Assembly: GCA_934047225.1 (NCBI GenBank)
Contig: CAKOHE010000008.1
Coordinates: 248,001 to 312,000 of the forward strand
Direction: 5' to 3'
Origin: Ypsolopha sequella
Lineage: Eukaryota > Arthropoda > Insecta > Lepidoptera > Ypsolophidae
DNA: 64,000 bases
The notes beneath the pieces are model-generated. The model ran no database searches. It was not told the DNA's origin and saw only the letters and a list, made by a program, of their open reading frames with translations. The position numbers and the translations under genes are program-made. Positions 32,769 to 44,642 of this stretch are shown piece by piece (positions within the stretch are counted from its first letter, which is position 1; every line of letters starts with the position of its first letter).

Positions 32769-34663
32769 ATGCCAAATTCCGCAGAAGCTGCAAAATTAAA
32801 GATGTCGTATAGTTTAAAGAAGCTTAAAAATAAAAGGCAAGAATTGTTTAATCGCCTTCAGAGAGTTTATGACTTTTCTAAAACCGCTTTAGAGGATGTT
32901 TCTTCGGCAGAATTGTTTATGGCCAATGTCGAAACATTGGATACTGTACGCTCAGAAATTCATGTAATCATAGATGAAATTAATGACACAGAGGTATTGA
33001 TAAATCCTAATTTTGAACCAAATTATCAAAGTTGGTCAGCTTTTGAGGATCTTTACTCCCATTGCAAATACATCAACCGGAAGTTATCACATTCTTCGAA
33101 ATCGGCTGACTCTAAGGTTAAAGCTCCACGTGACATGGAATGTCCCAAAAAACCTACTATCAAGCTTCCAAAACTGGAACTCGTTGGTTTTTCTGGTGAA
33201 GCTACTATGTGGCCAACATTCTATGAAACATTTAAAACCACGATTCACGATAATCCGGACTTGACCGACAACGAACGAGTACAATACCTGATGGGTAAAC
33301 TTTCTGGCCGGGCACTTTCGATTTGTTCTGGAATCACACCGAACGCAACTAACTACGACATAATCTGGAAAACACTCGTTTCTACTTTTCAAGACTCGCG
33401 TAGTTTAGCCACTACTTATTTGGATCAAATGTTTGAATTTCGCCCTTTAACTACCGCTAGTTCAAAAAACTTGGACTTGTTTTTAGACAAGTTCTGTTCC
33501 GCTGTTTCGTGTTTAAAATCGCTGAATATTAAAGATCTTTCGGATTTTATCCTTATGTATTTGGCCCTTAAAAAACTTGATGTTGAAACCGCTCGTTCAT
33601 TTGAAATGTTTAAACGTGGTTCCGATTTACCCCATTATGATGAATTAATAGTGAAACTAGATATCGAGAAAAGATTTCAGTTCATCAAATCTAATAACGG
33701 TTGCACCAATTGTTTAAGCATTACGTATAACAACTCCGCTTGTAAATCGTCTTATAATTGCCGCCATTGTAATTGTAAACACCATTCGATGTTGTGCCGC
33801 AAACAAAATGTGATGAATACTCACACCGCGCTTGGTCAAAATATTACCGTGTCTCCACGCACACATACGCAATCTTCGAGGATGGTGGATCCTGCCGTAT
33901 CGGCGACTAACACAGAACATATGACTAATGATTCTCAATCCGTACCAACTGCGAGTAATAATATTTCTTTATGTAACTTACAGCCTAACTCGCAGCGTAA
34001 TGAAACATGCCTTTTAGGTACAATTCAAGTGATCGTGAAAGATTCTAACGGTATGTCTGTCCGTCTACGTGCGCTCTGCGACCCTGCGTCACAATCCAGT
34101 TTTTCGACGGTTTCCTGTTGTGAGAAGCTTAACTTAAAATATGAGAAAATTCCCCGCGCTTTTGTTAAGGGCATCGGCTCTTCATCAAACCCAATTAAGG
34201 GTGCGACAAACCTTAAATTGTTTTCACGATTTGATGATTCGGTTTCAATTTCGCTTGACACTTATGTAATCGACCGTATTACCGACAACTTACCATCGGT
34301 GCAGGTGGATTTGTCTACGCTTTCATATTTAAAAGGTATCACACTTGCTGATGAAACCTTTTACTTACCGGGTGAGATTGATATTCTTATCGGTGCATCT
34401 TTATTCGCGGATATCTTGTTATCAGGTCGCGTCTCTGGTCCCCCGGGTACACCGACGGGATTTCAGACCATCTTCGGTTTTACGCTAATTGGTAATACGC
34501 CTGTTTACCAAAATACCGCATGTTCAATTTCGTTATGCTCTTATATGGAGATTGAACCGCCAATAGATTTTATTTTACAAAAATTTTGGCAATTAGAAGA
34601 GGTGCATTGTGAACCTGCTTCTAGTCCCGCAAATGATGAATGTGAAATAAATTATTTATCAAC
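32769..34663 (+). pseudogene. BEL1 gag and protease region
   Basis: I start at ATG 32769 (MPNSAEAAKLK) rather than at an upstream non-ATG codon. An N-terminal coiled-coil-like region is followed by the BEL/Pao gag domain (KLPKLELVGFSGEATMWPTF, NERVQYLMGKLSGRA). A cysteine/histidine-rich segment follows (CTNCL, CRHCNCKHHSMLC). A retropepsin-like site comes next: LCDPASQSSF in place of the usual DSGS/DSGA, then IDILIGASLF. Gag forms the particle and the protease would process it. The frame is open to a shift near 34663, just before the RT (SRDPAGRYSVSLPF). Confidence 0.85.
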
Positions 34664-34666
34664 AAT

Positions 34667-35795
34667 GTGTCACGTGACCCCGCTGGTCGCTATTCGGTTT
34701 CTTTACCGTTCGCACGGAATCCTAACATACTAGGAAACTCGTACCATCACGCAAAAAAGTGTTTTATGTCTCTTGAGCGTAGGTTTGTTTCTAACGCAGA
34801 TTTACGTTCTGAGTATAACAATATAATAAATGAATACCTAACTAAAGGTTACATATCCCCGCTTCATAATGATGACCAATTAACTCTTGGTTATTATATT
34901 CCGCATCATCCCGTAGTGCGTGTTGAAAAATCAACGACAAAGGTGCGTATTTGTATGAATGCCAGTACTAAGACTGACTCCGCTGATGGTACTCGTGTCT
35001 CTTTAAATGACACGCTGCACACAGGTGCTAATTTGCAAAACGATTTGTTTTTAATTTTACTTGACTTCCGCTTGTATGAAATCGCTTTTACCTCGGATAT
35101 CAAACAAATGTTCTTACAAGTTTTGGTTAACGCCGATGATCGCAAATTTCAAAAGTTTTTATACCGCTTTGACACGTGTTCACCGCTTATCGCTTATCAG
35201 TTCAATCGCGTCTGCTTTGGACTACGTAGTAGCCCTTTCCTTGCAATGAGAGTAGTCAGGAAACTCTGTGAGGATGGGAGTTCAGAGTACCCGCTCGCCG
35301 CTACTGTAGCCGCACGAAACTGTTACATGGACGACATCTGCTATAGCACGCCCACCGTGCAGGGCTCCTTACAGCTCAGAGATGAGCTGGTAGGATTGCT
35401 TAAGGCCGGTGGCTTTGAGCTCGTCAAGTGGTCTAGTAACTGTCAACAGTTACTTGATACACTGCCTGATACTCACCGCTTAAATTCTAGTAAGAATTTT
35501 GAAGAACAAACTCAAACTCTTAAAGTTCTTGGCTTACAGTGGTCGCCTGATTCTGACGAGTTCTCTTTTACTGTATCGCTAGATAGTCGCCCATGTACTA
35601 AACGCAATGTTTTGTCCGTGATAGCACGTCAGTACGACGTCCTCGGCTTTACCGCTCCTGTGATCTTGTACGCAAAATTACTCTTGCAGAAAATCTGTAT
35701 TTTAAAATTAGACTGGGATGAAACACTACCCTCTGATATTGCGCAGATTTGGCAAAACTATTTGAAGGAGCTACCTGTTTTGCGGGATTTACGCC
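34667..35795 (+). pseudogene. BEL1 reverse transcriptase region
   Basis: BEL/Pao RT: YYIPHHPVVRVE, FTSDIKQMFLQV, FGLRSSPFLAMRV and the catalytic YMDD at about 35325-35336. The connection region LKVLGLQWSPDSDEFSF and VLGFTAPVILYAKLLLQKI follows. It is in a different frame from gag. It is cut at 35795 by an insertion; the frame phase is kept across it because insert plus duplication is 507 bases. Confidence 0.9.
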
Positions 35796-36302
35796 TGTAC
35801 CTGAGCCTAGAGCATGACCAACTCCAGTCTGTCTAGGATTCGTTTGAAGAAATTCGGACCCTCCTTGTATTGAAAAAAATATATTTGGTTTATTAATATT
35901 TTCTCTAGGGATGTTACGTATAAACAATGTACTAAGATTTATACCTTTGTCAAAAAAAAATGTTTTGTTCCCTCTCTTTTTTTGGTTATCAAACGTTCGC
36001 TTCAAGAACGCGGTTAAGAGATCAACTTGATTTTTTTTTCATAAAATAGGTAATAGAAATATGAAGGTATATCACCTAAATTCAATATTTTTTTCCCTAC
36101 AAAATTTTTCAGTATTAGCTAAAAACACACCAATTTGTTGTTTCGCTGCGTGATCACTAGTATTACGCGTTCAAGAAAAAGAGGCCAAAGAGCCAACATA
36201 TAATCGCCTCTATGACAAGCAAATAAAGTCTTTGCCGTAGGACTTGTTGTGCTGGACGGGTAATAAAAAAAGTTGCTAGGGTATGCCATCTTCTTAAACG
36301 CC
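35796..36302. mobile_element. Unidentified 502-bp insertion in BEL1 pol, with 5-bp duplication
   Basis: ACGCC at 35791-35795 is repeated at 36298-36302, and the BEL1 pol reading resumes at once (RHLDVFQNSKIS, then the RNase H start FADASERGYG). The insert starts TGTACCTGAG and ends ATCTTCTTAA. It is AT-rich, with no evident terminal inverted repeats, no tRNA boxes and no ORF of note. A solo LTR of another family or a non-autonomous transposon are possible. Confidence 0.65.
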
Positions 36303-38378
36303 ACTTAGACGTCTTCCAAAATTCGAAAATATCGATAATATCATTTGCGGATGCAAGTGAACGTGGATACGGATGTGTCGTATATATTAGGGTACAAGAT
36401 GACTCAGACACTTGCACTAGCATTCGGCTGGTATGCGCAAAGTCAAAAGTCTGTCCACTCAAGACCGTCAGTGTCGCCCGCCTTGAGCTTTGTGCCTCGT
36501 TACTCATGTCGAAATTAACTCGTCGTGTAGTTGACGCTTATAAAATACGTCACAATATTGAACGTATTTACTGTTTTACCGATTCTATGGTAACTTTACA
36601 CTGGATACATTCCTCACCGCACAGGTTTAAAACCTTTGTCGCGACGCGTATAACAAAAATAATATCCGCTATTCCCGCTGAATGTTTTTACCATACAGCT
36701 GGTTCTCAAAACCCGAGCGACTGTCTTTCCCGTGGTCTCACTCCCATGCAGTTGATGAGTCACCCGCTCTGGTTCACTGAACCTGCTTGGCTTTATCTGG
36801 ACGCTAAAGAGTGGCCAATCAAAACAATAGAATCAGCTTCTATTGAAGAAAACTTGCCGGAATCAAAAACAATTTCTCTTCCCGCTTTTAGTAATGAAGA
36901 ACCGCATCCTCTTCTTTCTCTTTCGGAAAGAATTTCGTCATGGCTTGTGCTTTTACACACAATCATTTACATATACCGATTTTTTACGTATTTTACCGCG
37001 CTCTAATATTTTTACCGCTACCGATATTGATTTCGCTGAAGTTGCATTGATTAAAGCTCTTCAAGCATTTTATTTTCTTGATGAAATAAAAAGATTAAAG
37101 TCAAATAAACTTTGTTCTCCCGCTTTAAATCGACTATCGCCATTTTTAGATAAAAATGGATTGTTACGCGTTGGTGGTCGACTTCGCAACACAGACATGA
37201 CGTTCGATCAACAACACCCTGTGTTGTTACCTCGTAAAAATCATATTGTCGAATTGATTATCATTCATTATCATCGCAAAAATTGTCACACTGGACCAGT
37301 GGCTTTAATGTCAATAATCCGCCAAAAATTTTGGATACTTTCCTGCCGAAATATTGTTCGTCGCCTAATACATAGCTGCAATTATTGTTTTAAGGCGAAG
37401 CCGAGACAAACCTTCCCTTTCATGGCAGATTTACCATCATGCCGGGTTAATGAGGCTAAAGCTTTTGTCCACTGCGCTGTGGATTATTGTGGTCCTATCA
37501 GTATCACTCCGTATCGAAAACGTGGAGTCCGTCCCGTCAAATGTTACCTCTGCATATTTGTATGCCTGGTGACTCGTGCAGTTCACGTTGAATTGGCAAC
37601 TGATCTTAGCACGAACACTTTTCTTTCCGCGTTCAAACGTTTTTTATCTAGACGTGGAGCAGTGTCTTTCGTATATTCAGATAATGCTACGAACTTTGTA
37701 GGCGCTAGAAATGCCCACTCAGAAATTTACAATTTGACAAATTCCGAAGAATTTAAAACGTCTTTCGCGAATGAACTTGCCGATCATAGAATACAATGGA
37801 AATTTAATATTCCACGTAGCCCACATTTTGGGGGACATTGTGAGATATATGTCAAAGGATTTAAGACGCATTTGCATAGAGTAGTAGGTACTCAACTGTT
37901 GATCTACGAAGAATTATAAATTGTAGTTACGCAAATAGAATGTGTCATAAATTCTCGTCCGCTTACGCTGCTGAGTGAAGATCCATCTGAACTTAGCGCG
38001 TTAACTCCTGCACATTTTCTGATGTCAACTCCTTTAAAAGAATTACCCGCTTGTAAGGTGGCTGATGAGCCAGTTAATTTATTACGTCGCTACGCGTTGC
38101 TTGATCAAATGGTAGAATCGTTCGCAAGGCGATGGAAGAATGATTATCTCCATCTTCTCCAGTCTAGAGGAAAATGGAATACACCTTCCAACCCAATCAA
38201 AATTGGATCTGTTGTCGTTGTAGTTACCGACAATACTCCACCGCTTCAATGGCCGCTCGGTGTCATTGTAGCTGTATACCCTGGCAAAGATAATGTCATT
38301 AGGGTAGCTTCTGTCAAAACGACGACAGCTGTTTACAAACGACCTGTCGTGCGTCTTTGCCCTCTCCCATCTCAATAA
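36303..38378 (+). pseudogene. BEL1 RNase H, integrase and C-terminal domain
   Basis: RNase H: FADASERGYG, LELCASLL, FTDSMVTLHW, SQNPSDCLSRG. A one-base shift in a T6 run at about 36980-36986 moves to the next frame. The integrase follows: H2C2 zinc motif IIIHYHRKNCHTG...NYCFKAK, catalytic residues in VDYCGPI, YSDNATNFVGARN and GGHCEIYVK, then TAA at 37917-37919. The same frame then continues into NSRPLTLLSEDPSEL and the C-terminal PLQWPLGVIVAVYPGKDNVI domain, ending at 38378. The integrase would insert element DNA; the stop would separate its C-terminal domain. Confidence 0.88.
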
Positions 38379-38478
38379 CTCCTTTCTTTGCCCCCGCTTC
38401 AAAATTTCGTTATTCTCTGTCTTATTTTTACTTTTCTATTCTTATTTTAAAACCAATGGTTTTAACGCCGGGGGCAAA
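38379..38478 (+). other. BEL1 3' untranslated segment and polypurine-like tract
   Basis: CGCCGGGGGCAAA immediately before the 3' LTR is a short purine-rich tract that may prime plus-strand synthesis. Confidence 0.5.
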
Positions 38479-38942
38479 TGTTCGCGCCACTTCTTGTGGC
38501 TCTCATACTGCGGGGTAATTGTGAATTAATATTTTCAACTGTCATTTTCGCTGCATCTCCACCCGCTTAGTTTTGGACGCAAATCAATCAGTCGTCAATC
38601 AGAAGCCTTTCACGCCGGAGGTCTACGCTGATTGCCATTCGACTAGGTCCTACCTAGACCCTACCGCCCGCCATTTTGAGATCGCACCCGCTGTGCGCCT
38701 CATTTTCATCTATTACTATTACGAAGAAGATTAGCCGAGAAGAGCGCAACCAGGCACGAAGAGGAAGAAGAAAACCATCTTGGAGAACACCAGAGACTTG
38801 GTGGCTCAGGCGAAGCGTGGTTTGTGGTGCATGCAGCTCCTTCCCAAGGTCAGATCTTTCATCTTCACCAATTTTCTCTTCACTTCCCGCTATTTTTAAA
38901 ACCTATGGTGATACAAAGCACTGCCGTCATATCGCGTGCTCA
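38479..38942 (+). repeat. BEL1 3' LTR
   Basis: 464 bp, identical by eye to 31819-32282, followed by the AATAA duplication at 38943-38947. The long open frame running from inside this LTR into LINE-B is an artefact of the junction. Confidence 0.95.
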
Positions 38943-40416
38943 AATAACACTGCCTGTTATAACTCAAATTGTTAATAAATCAATTTTTCATAATGTTTTT
39001 CCGGATGCTTGGAAATTAGCTAAGATCAAACCACTACCCAAAGGAAATAACGTGGAGGATTTCAAGGATCTAAGACCAATTAGTGTACTACCGGTTCTCT
39101 CCAAGATTGTCGAAAGAGTGGTTGGTACGCAATTGACAAAATACCTTGAGTCCGAAAAAATCATCCCCAGATTACAATCTGGATTCCGTAGTGGCCATGG
39201 CACGGAAACTGCACTAGCGCATGTCACTGATGATGTTATTACCAGTTCTGATTCCGGCGCGGGCAGTGTCCTTGTGCTATTGGATTTTTCTAGGGCATTC
39301 GACTGCCTGAACATGGAGCTTTTGCTATCGAAACTGAAATACTATGGATTGTCGCAGGCTACATGTTCATGGTTTTATTCATATTTAAAAAATCGCCAGC
39401 AGTATGTAGTTTTAGAAGATGATCAGGGTAACTTAGTCAAGTCCGAAGTTAAAGCGGTATCACGTGGTTGTCCTCAGGGTTCAATATTGAGCCCATTACT
39501 GTTTATTCTGTACACGGCTGATCTATCGCGAAATATACAACATTGCAAAATCCATTTATACGCTGATGACACCCAAGTCTATTACTCCTTTAAACCGGAA
39601 GACACTACTGAGGCGGTCCAAAAAATAAATAGTGATTTGGATACCATTCAGGAGTGGGCTCGTAACAATTCTCTGGTGTTAAATCCCCATAAGACAAAAT
39701 TTTTGATTTTGGGTACGAAGAACCAATGCACGTCCATTAGTAACAAAACTCCTTGCATTCAAATTGACGGCCAAAGTATTGAAAATGTAAAATGTGCACG
39801 GAACCTTGGCTTAATGATGGATAGCGAACTTCGGTTCGAGGCACATGTAAATTCTAAAATTAGAAATGCCTTCTATAGGTTAAAGGTACTGTATGGTATT
39901 CGACAGTTTTTAAGAGAAGAGGTCCGGGAACTACTGGTAGAGAGTTTAGTTTTGTCTCTATTTAATTTTTGTGATGTTGTATACGGGCCGCGAATCTATG
40001 TCAAAACAGAACGCGCCATACAGCGCGTACAAAATGCGTGTGCACGTTTTTGTTACGTGGTTCCTAAACGAGCACACATCACACCATTTCTAAATAATAA
40101 AAAAATAATAAAAATGAATGGCCGTAGACAATTGCATCTTGCTACTTTCGTTCACAAAATAGTTCACACGCAGAGACCTATCTACCTTTATGATAAATTC
40201 ACATGGACCCGAGACACTCACGGTCGATTTACACGCAATCGAACTACGGATAGAATGGTCATAGGGAAGCACAAAACTACAGGTTACAAAGGAGGCTTCA
40301 AATACGCAGCCGCAAAAATTTGGAATGACCTACCACCACCTTTGCGTAAATACATGTGTTCTGTTACCTTTAAAAAACATATCAGAGTATGTATTCTCAG
40401 CAAGCAATGTAATTAA
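38943..40416 (+). pseudogene. LINE-B ORF2, 3' part: RT and C-terminal domain
   Basis: Resumes exactly after BEL1. RT motifs: FPDAWKLAKIKPLPKG, LRPISVLPVLSKIVERV, LQSGFRSGHGTETALAHV, VLLDFSRAFDCLN, GCPQGSILSPLLF, the catalytic LYADDTQVYY, and ARNLGLMMDSELRF. The C-terminal region has AIQRVQNACARFCY and KIWNDLPPPLRK. The stop is at 40414-40416. Apart from the insertion this ORF2 is open throughout, although ORF1 is damaged. Confidence 0.92.
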
Positions 40417-40884
40417 TGCTGCTTCGTTATTTAAGCTTCTTTTTTTTTTATTTTGTTTTTATAATTATTGTGTTGCATGTTATTATTTTATTCTCTATTA
40501 ATTCTAATTCAGATAATGCTTGTTTTTTTTTTATTTTTTTGTGGACATTAGACAATTTGATTAATGTATTAATTGTTAAATTAATTATTTTTTGTTATAT
40601 TTTAATTATGAATGATTCCTAGTTTAATGTATATAGGTACAATTTCTTCTTCATTATTATTATTATTATTATTTTACCCATACCTGCCATTGTATTTCTG
40701 TATCATATGCTTTAAAAAGGGGCAAACTGAAAATCAGCGCTGCAAGTTGCCTCAACTTGTAGTATTTGCTGAGTTTGCTCCTTTTTGCCATTTTGCATTA
40801 TGTTGCACTCTTTTTTTTTTCCTTTTTGTGTGTGTTTTTCTTTGGCAAATAAATTTATTTCACTTTCACTTTCACTTTCACTTT
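40417..40884 (+). mobile_element. LINE-B 3' UTR with (TTTCAC)n tail
   Basis: T-rich 3' UTR ending AAATAAATTTATTTCACTTT CACTTTCACTTTCACTTTC. LINE-A coding resumes at 40885. The open frame crossing this junction is not a single protein. Confidence 0.8.
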
Positions 40885-41808
40885 CTTTCTCCTCTTCTTT
40901 TCTCTATCTTTATCAATTCTATTACTGCATCCTTATCCTCCTCCTTTCATTTATATGCTGACGACTTGCAGTTATATACGGCTGCACCGCTGGACGACAT
41001 AAACAGGGCAGTACATACTGTTAACACTGATCTTGTCGCCATCAGGGAATGGACAAGGCGTTTTGGTCTGCATGTCAACCCAAAGAAGTCGCAAGCTATA
41101 ATCATCGGTAGTAATTACTACGTCTCCCGCTTGGACATGTCTGACGTGGCTGACGTGGTTTTTGATGGAGTGATAGTGCCTTATTGCACGACCGTTAGGA
41201 ATTTGGGTTTGTGGATGGACCAAACTCTTTCGTGGTCTCCACATGTTAATGAAGTAAGCCGTAAAGTTTTCGGCTCATATCACTCGCTTAAGCGCCTACA
41301 GAATTTCTTGCCACTGAAAACGAAAATTACCTTAGCACAATCTCTTCTTCTTCCCCTTCTGGATTATGCCGATGTCGCTTATCTAGATCCCACTGAAGAG
41401 CTGCTCGATAAGCTGGAACGTCTTCAGAACTTGTGCATTCGATTCGTTTTCGGACTGCGCAAGTATGACCACGTCTCGGAGTTTCGATGCAGGCTTAAGT
41501 GGCTTCCTATTCGTCTTCGCAGGAACGTACACATTCTTTCCCTGTTATATAATGTTCTCCATAATCCTGTTTACCCTAATTATTTAAAAAAAAGATTTTT
41601 CCTACGCACTGATCGCAGCAACAGAGCGCTTCGGTTTTGTCATCATATCGATCTGGCGATGCCTGCGCACACCACTGATCGTTTTTCTAAATCATTTACG
41701 GTCAATGCAGTGCGGCTTTGAAATGAACTTCCGCAAACCCTCAGAAATCTTCCTTCTGTGTCCTCTTTTAGATTTAACCTGAAAAATTATTACCTTTCAT
41801 CTCTCTGA
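40885..41808 (+). pseudogene. LINE-A ORF2, 3' part: second half of RT
   Basis: Continues LINE-A from LSPLLFSIF with the catalytic LYADDLQLYT, TRRFGLHVNPKKSQAIIIG, VRNLGLWMDQTLSWSPHV, and the C-terminal RLQNLCIRFVFGLRKYDHV. TGA at 41719-41721 sits where a Trp is usual, before NELPQTLRNLPS; the frame then continues to a final stop at about 41808. Confidence 0.9.
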
Positions 41809-42104
41809 CTAGACTGACTATGCTACTTTATTTGTATGTATGTATTTATGTATTTGTGTATGTATTAGTATGTAGTGTATTATATTAAAATATTAGGCTT
41901 GAAGAAGATTATTTTTCTTTTTGCACAAATATACTTGTAAATTATTTTTTCTTTTCTCCACACCATCGGTTGACTGGAAGAAATTTCTTTAAGGAATAAG
42001 TTCGCCCTTGCCTTTTATTTTTCTGTATTCTGTGTTTTATTTTAATTTTTCTGTGCAATAAAGTGTTTATTCATTCATTCATTCATTCATTCATTCATTC
42101 ATTC
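41809..42104 (+). mobile_element. LINE-A 3' UTR with (ATTC)n tail
   Basis: T-rich 3' UTR. TGCAATAAAGTG is followed by about nine ATTC units (42069-42103), the LINE-A 3' end. Confidence 0.85.
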
Positions 42105-42894
42105 CACGCGGGCGAAGCGAAGTTATAACATTTTGTGGTCTGTGGACCGCTTTAAAAACCAATAACGTTCGTTATTTTTAGTAATCTGTGTATTCAATTT
42201 AATCCTCGCAAAATCAAATAAACGGGTACCCAAATTTAGTTCGTTTACAAAACCGAATTGAACACAAAAAAAACTTTCGCTTTTTGGTTAGGTTATGTTT
42301 TAGTGCGGTGTTTAACCGAATCGAGTCCAGTGTCTTTTTGTCTGTATGGACCGCACGCCACTGCTATCCGTTCACAGTGCTATTAAGATAGGAATTGTTG
42401 TTGTTCTCACTGTAGAAATTATTGTTATACATATTATCGTACTAGTCACCGTCGTTAAGAGGCCTATCATGTCCTACACTAAGTACTTAGTTATATTAGC
42501 ATGACATTTTAATGTATTTTATGTATTTTAAATTTATTTTCTTTCAAGCTTATAATTTAATTTAATTTTGCATGTTAGAAATTAAATATATATTTAAGTA
42601 ATTTGCATGTAAGATGTAATTATTAAATTGTAAAAAAGGCTCTTATTATTATTATTATTATTATTTTTGGTTGGTAGACTTTGCCTACATGCATACGGGA
42701 TAACCCTGAGGTGGTCACTAGTTTCTGAGTCTGAATATATTTTATTTAAATCATGCAGAAGCCGAACTAAACTTAATCTAAGAAACATAATAATTATTTT
42801 TACGTTTTACAAATGAAAGTAAGAGGGAACGGCTGTTATATTGGTTATACCCTGGTTTTATCATTAGTGTGGAACTGTACATAATAGTAGTTTA
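42105..42894. other. Intergenic, no gene seen
   Basis: It includes a CACGCGGGCGAAGCGAAG motif common in lepidopteran repeats, and a (TTA)n run at about 42642-42665. Confidence 0.4.
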
Positions 42895-43882
42895 TGCTAC
42901 GAGGGCGAAAAGTAATAAATTACGAAGACGATTTAAAACACGAGCTACGTTTTTCAAAGCATAGTGTGAGGAAATAAAACAAATATAATCTTAATATTAT
43001 TAGAGTATTCATAGCGATGGATTTCGCAAAATAAAAATAATCTTAGTTTATACTTGCGATTGTCGGCACTTGGTGAAATTACTTATTATCATTGTTTACG
43101 TTGCTCAGAGCTAGTGCCTGGAGTCATGTAAAATATTTTAATTAAGATCTTCCCTTGAAAATGGAGTAAAATCCGAAACAGGTTTGGAGTTAATATAAAT
43201 AAAGTGAACCCACAAGTACAATTGTTTTAATTCAAGATAATCTTAGTTAATGAGAACTGTGAATTTCTTAACTGTCTGAAGCAACAATATTGTAACGACG
43301 ACAGCGCCATCTGTTTCTTAAGAACAAGGCGTGAAATCACATAACGCCCTCGTGAGCGTTCTGTATGTGCAGTATATCTAAGCTAGTATATCAAGCAGAT
43401 GCAAAAATAACAGTGGACAAGTATGATGGAAGAATTCGCCGGTCTAGATAGGAACCTCGGTGGCGCAATTGGTAGCGCCCTTTTATTGATAACAAGAGGT
43501 CGCAGGTTCGAATCCTGGCCCAGAGAATTTTTTCAAATTCTTGTCTTTGGATTTGTTTCTGAATTATATTTCCTAGTTTGTAATGCACTCTAATAATATT
43601 TAGAGTATTCATAGCAATGGATTTAGCAGAATAAACATAATCTTAGTTAAATATAATCTTGTGAAATTTAAATTATGATTGGCTCAAAAAGACTGTATCC
43701 AGAGCCGTTAAACAGTGGAAAAAAAAAGTATTACATTTATGGTACACAGGAAAGGCTGCAGGTTAGCCAACCATTGCAAATAAATAAAAAAAATAATAAT
43801 AATAAAGCCCTAGGGCAAAATAATCGACTTTCTGTTCGGTTTTGATGCATAAAAAGTCAGCCTTACGAGCACTTGCATTGAA
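42895..43882 (-). repeat. Interspersed repeat X, copy 2, split by an insertion
   Basis: 42895-43003 and 43640-43882 match the reverse complement of 11755-12132. Between them lies about 0.6 kb including a SINE. A roughly 57-bp segment (AGAGTATTCATAGC[GA]ATGG and neighbours) occurs at both ends of the insert (42992-43048 and 43592-43648), spaced exactly 600 bp. Confidence 0.75.
43448..43535 (+). mobile_element. tRNA-derived SINE head
   Basis: A box TGGCGCAATTGGTAGCGC and B box GGTTCGAATCC at tRNA spacing. The acceptor stem does not pair properly, so a SINE is more likely than a functional tRNA. The minus-strand open frame over it is a known kind of SINE artefact. Confidence 0.6.
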
Positions 43883-44637
43883 AAATATATTTTGTTGTAT
43901 TAAAATTAAATTAAAACAAACATACGTTATAAATTAATAAATTACACATAGATAAGGGACGATATATGTACTTATTTCTCAGAACACCCAACATCGTTGC
44001 ACTTCTGGCACCGTCTGAAAGTATACAAATCTTAACGCCGAAAAACTCAGTGTTTCGAATCCTTATGCCAAATAGCAGAATTAGTCCAGCTGTTTTCACG
44101 CTAAGTCATTGCCAGAGGCTCTCTATTTTCAAGAGAACCCTACTTACAAAACCTCCAATAAACACAAGTTTATTCAGATTCTCAATATCGAAGTACCAGG
44201 AGCATATACGCTTGCGCAAGTAGAAAGTGGCGTCGTGATATGCCACGCAGGTGTGTTGAATTGAGACCTGCTAGAACATCTGTATTGAGACATCACCTTA
44301 AGGAGGTTTATTTATTTGTAACTTTTGAAAAAAGCATTGGTAGCACAGCTGGTGAGACGTCGTCTCTCATTCTGGAGACCCACTTATACCACTGATACCA
44401 CTTACTGATGGTAAAAGAGCACAGTATGAGCTAAAAAAAAAACCAAGTATAGGATGTTAATATGAATTGCGGAAGCCGGAAACTGGTGATAGTACTCGTC
44501 CATACGAACAACTTTAACTATGGAGACAATCCCCGAATCGCGAAAAAAAATCAGCTGTTTCATAGAAAAGTCGGGATGTTTTTGTGTATATTGTAAAAAC
44601 TACATGATATGCCTTCGAGCCTTTGTACAAACACAAC
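43883..44637. other. Intergenic, no gene supported
   Basis: An 85-codon frame at 43966-44223 (+) has no recognisable features. An A-box-like TAGCACAGCTGGTGAGACG at about 44340 without a B box may be an eroded SINE. Confidence 0.4.
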
Positions 44638-44642
44638 CTTAG
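44638..44642 (+). repeat. BEL2 target-site duplication, left copy
   Basis: CTTAG before the 5' LTR, repeated at 52668-52672 after the 3' LTR. Confidence 0.95.

Larger units (their letters stand above)
31819..38942 (+). mobile_element. BEL1: BEL/Pao LTR retrotransposon inserted in LINE-B
   Basis: 7,124 bp with 464-bp LTRs that start TG and end CA and look identical base for base. The order gag, protease, RT, RNase H, integrase, C-terminal domain is that of BEL/Pao. A 5-bp target duplication flanks it. The coding region carries a frameshift near 34663, a 502-bp insertion at 35796, a second frameshift in a T run near 36981 and a stop at 37917. Confidence 0.95.

Noticed and set aside
38824..40416. 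A single 530-codon protein starting in the LTR
   Set aside because: The first part is BEL1 LTR; only the part from 38943 belongs to LINE-B.
40612..41721. A single 369-codon protein
   Set aside because: Its N-terminal third is the LINE-B 3' UTR; the real coding part is LINE-A from 40885.
43448..43535. Functional tRNA gene
   Set aside because: A and B boxes are present but the acceptor stem does not pair; a SINE is more likely.
43966..44223. 85-codon ORF
   Set aside because: No motif, no splice context, and no similarity that I recognise.
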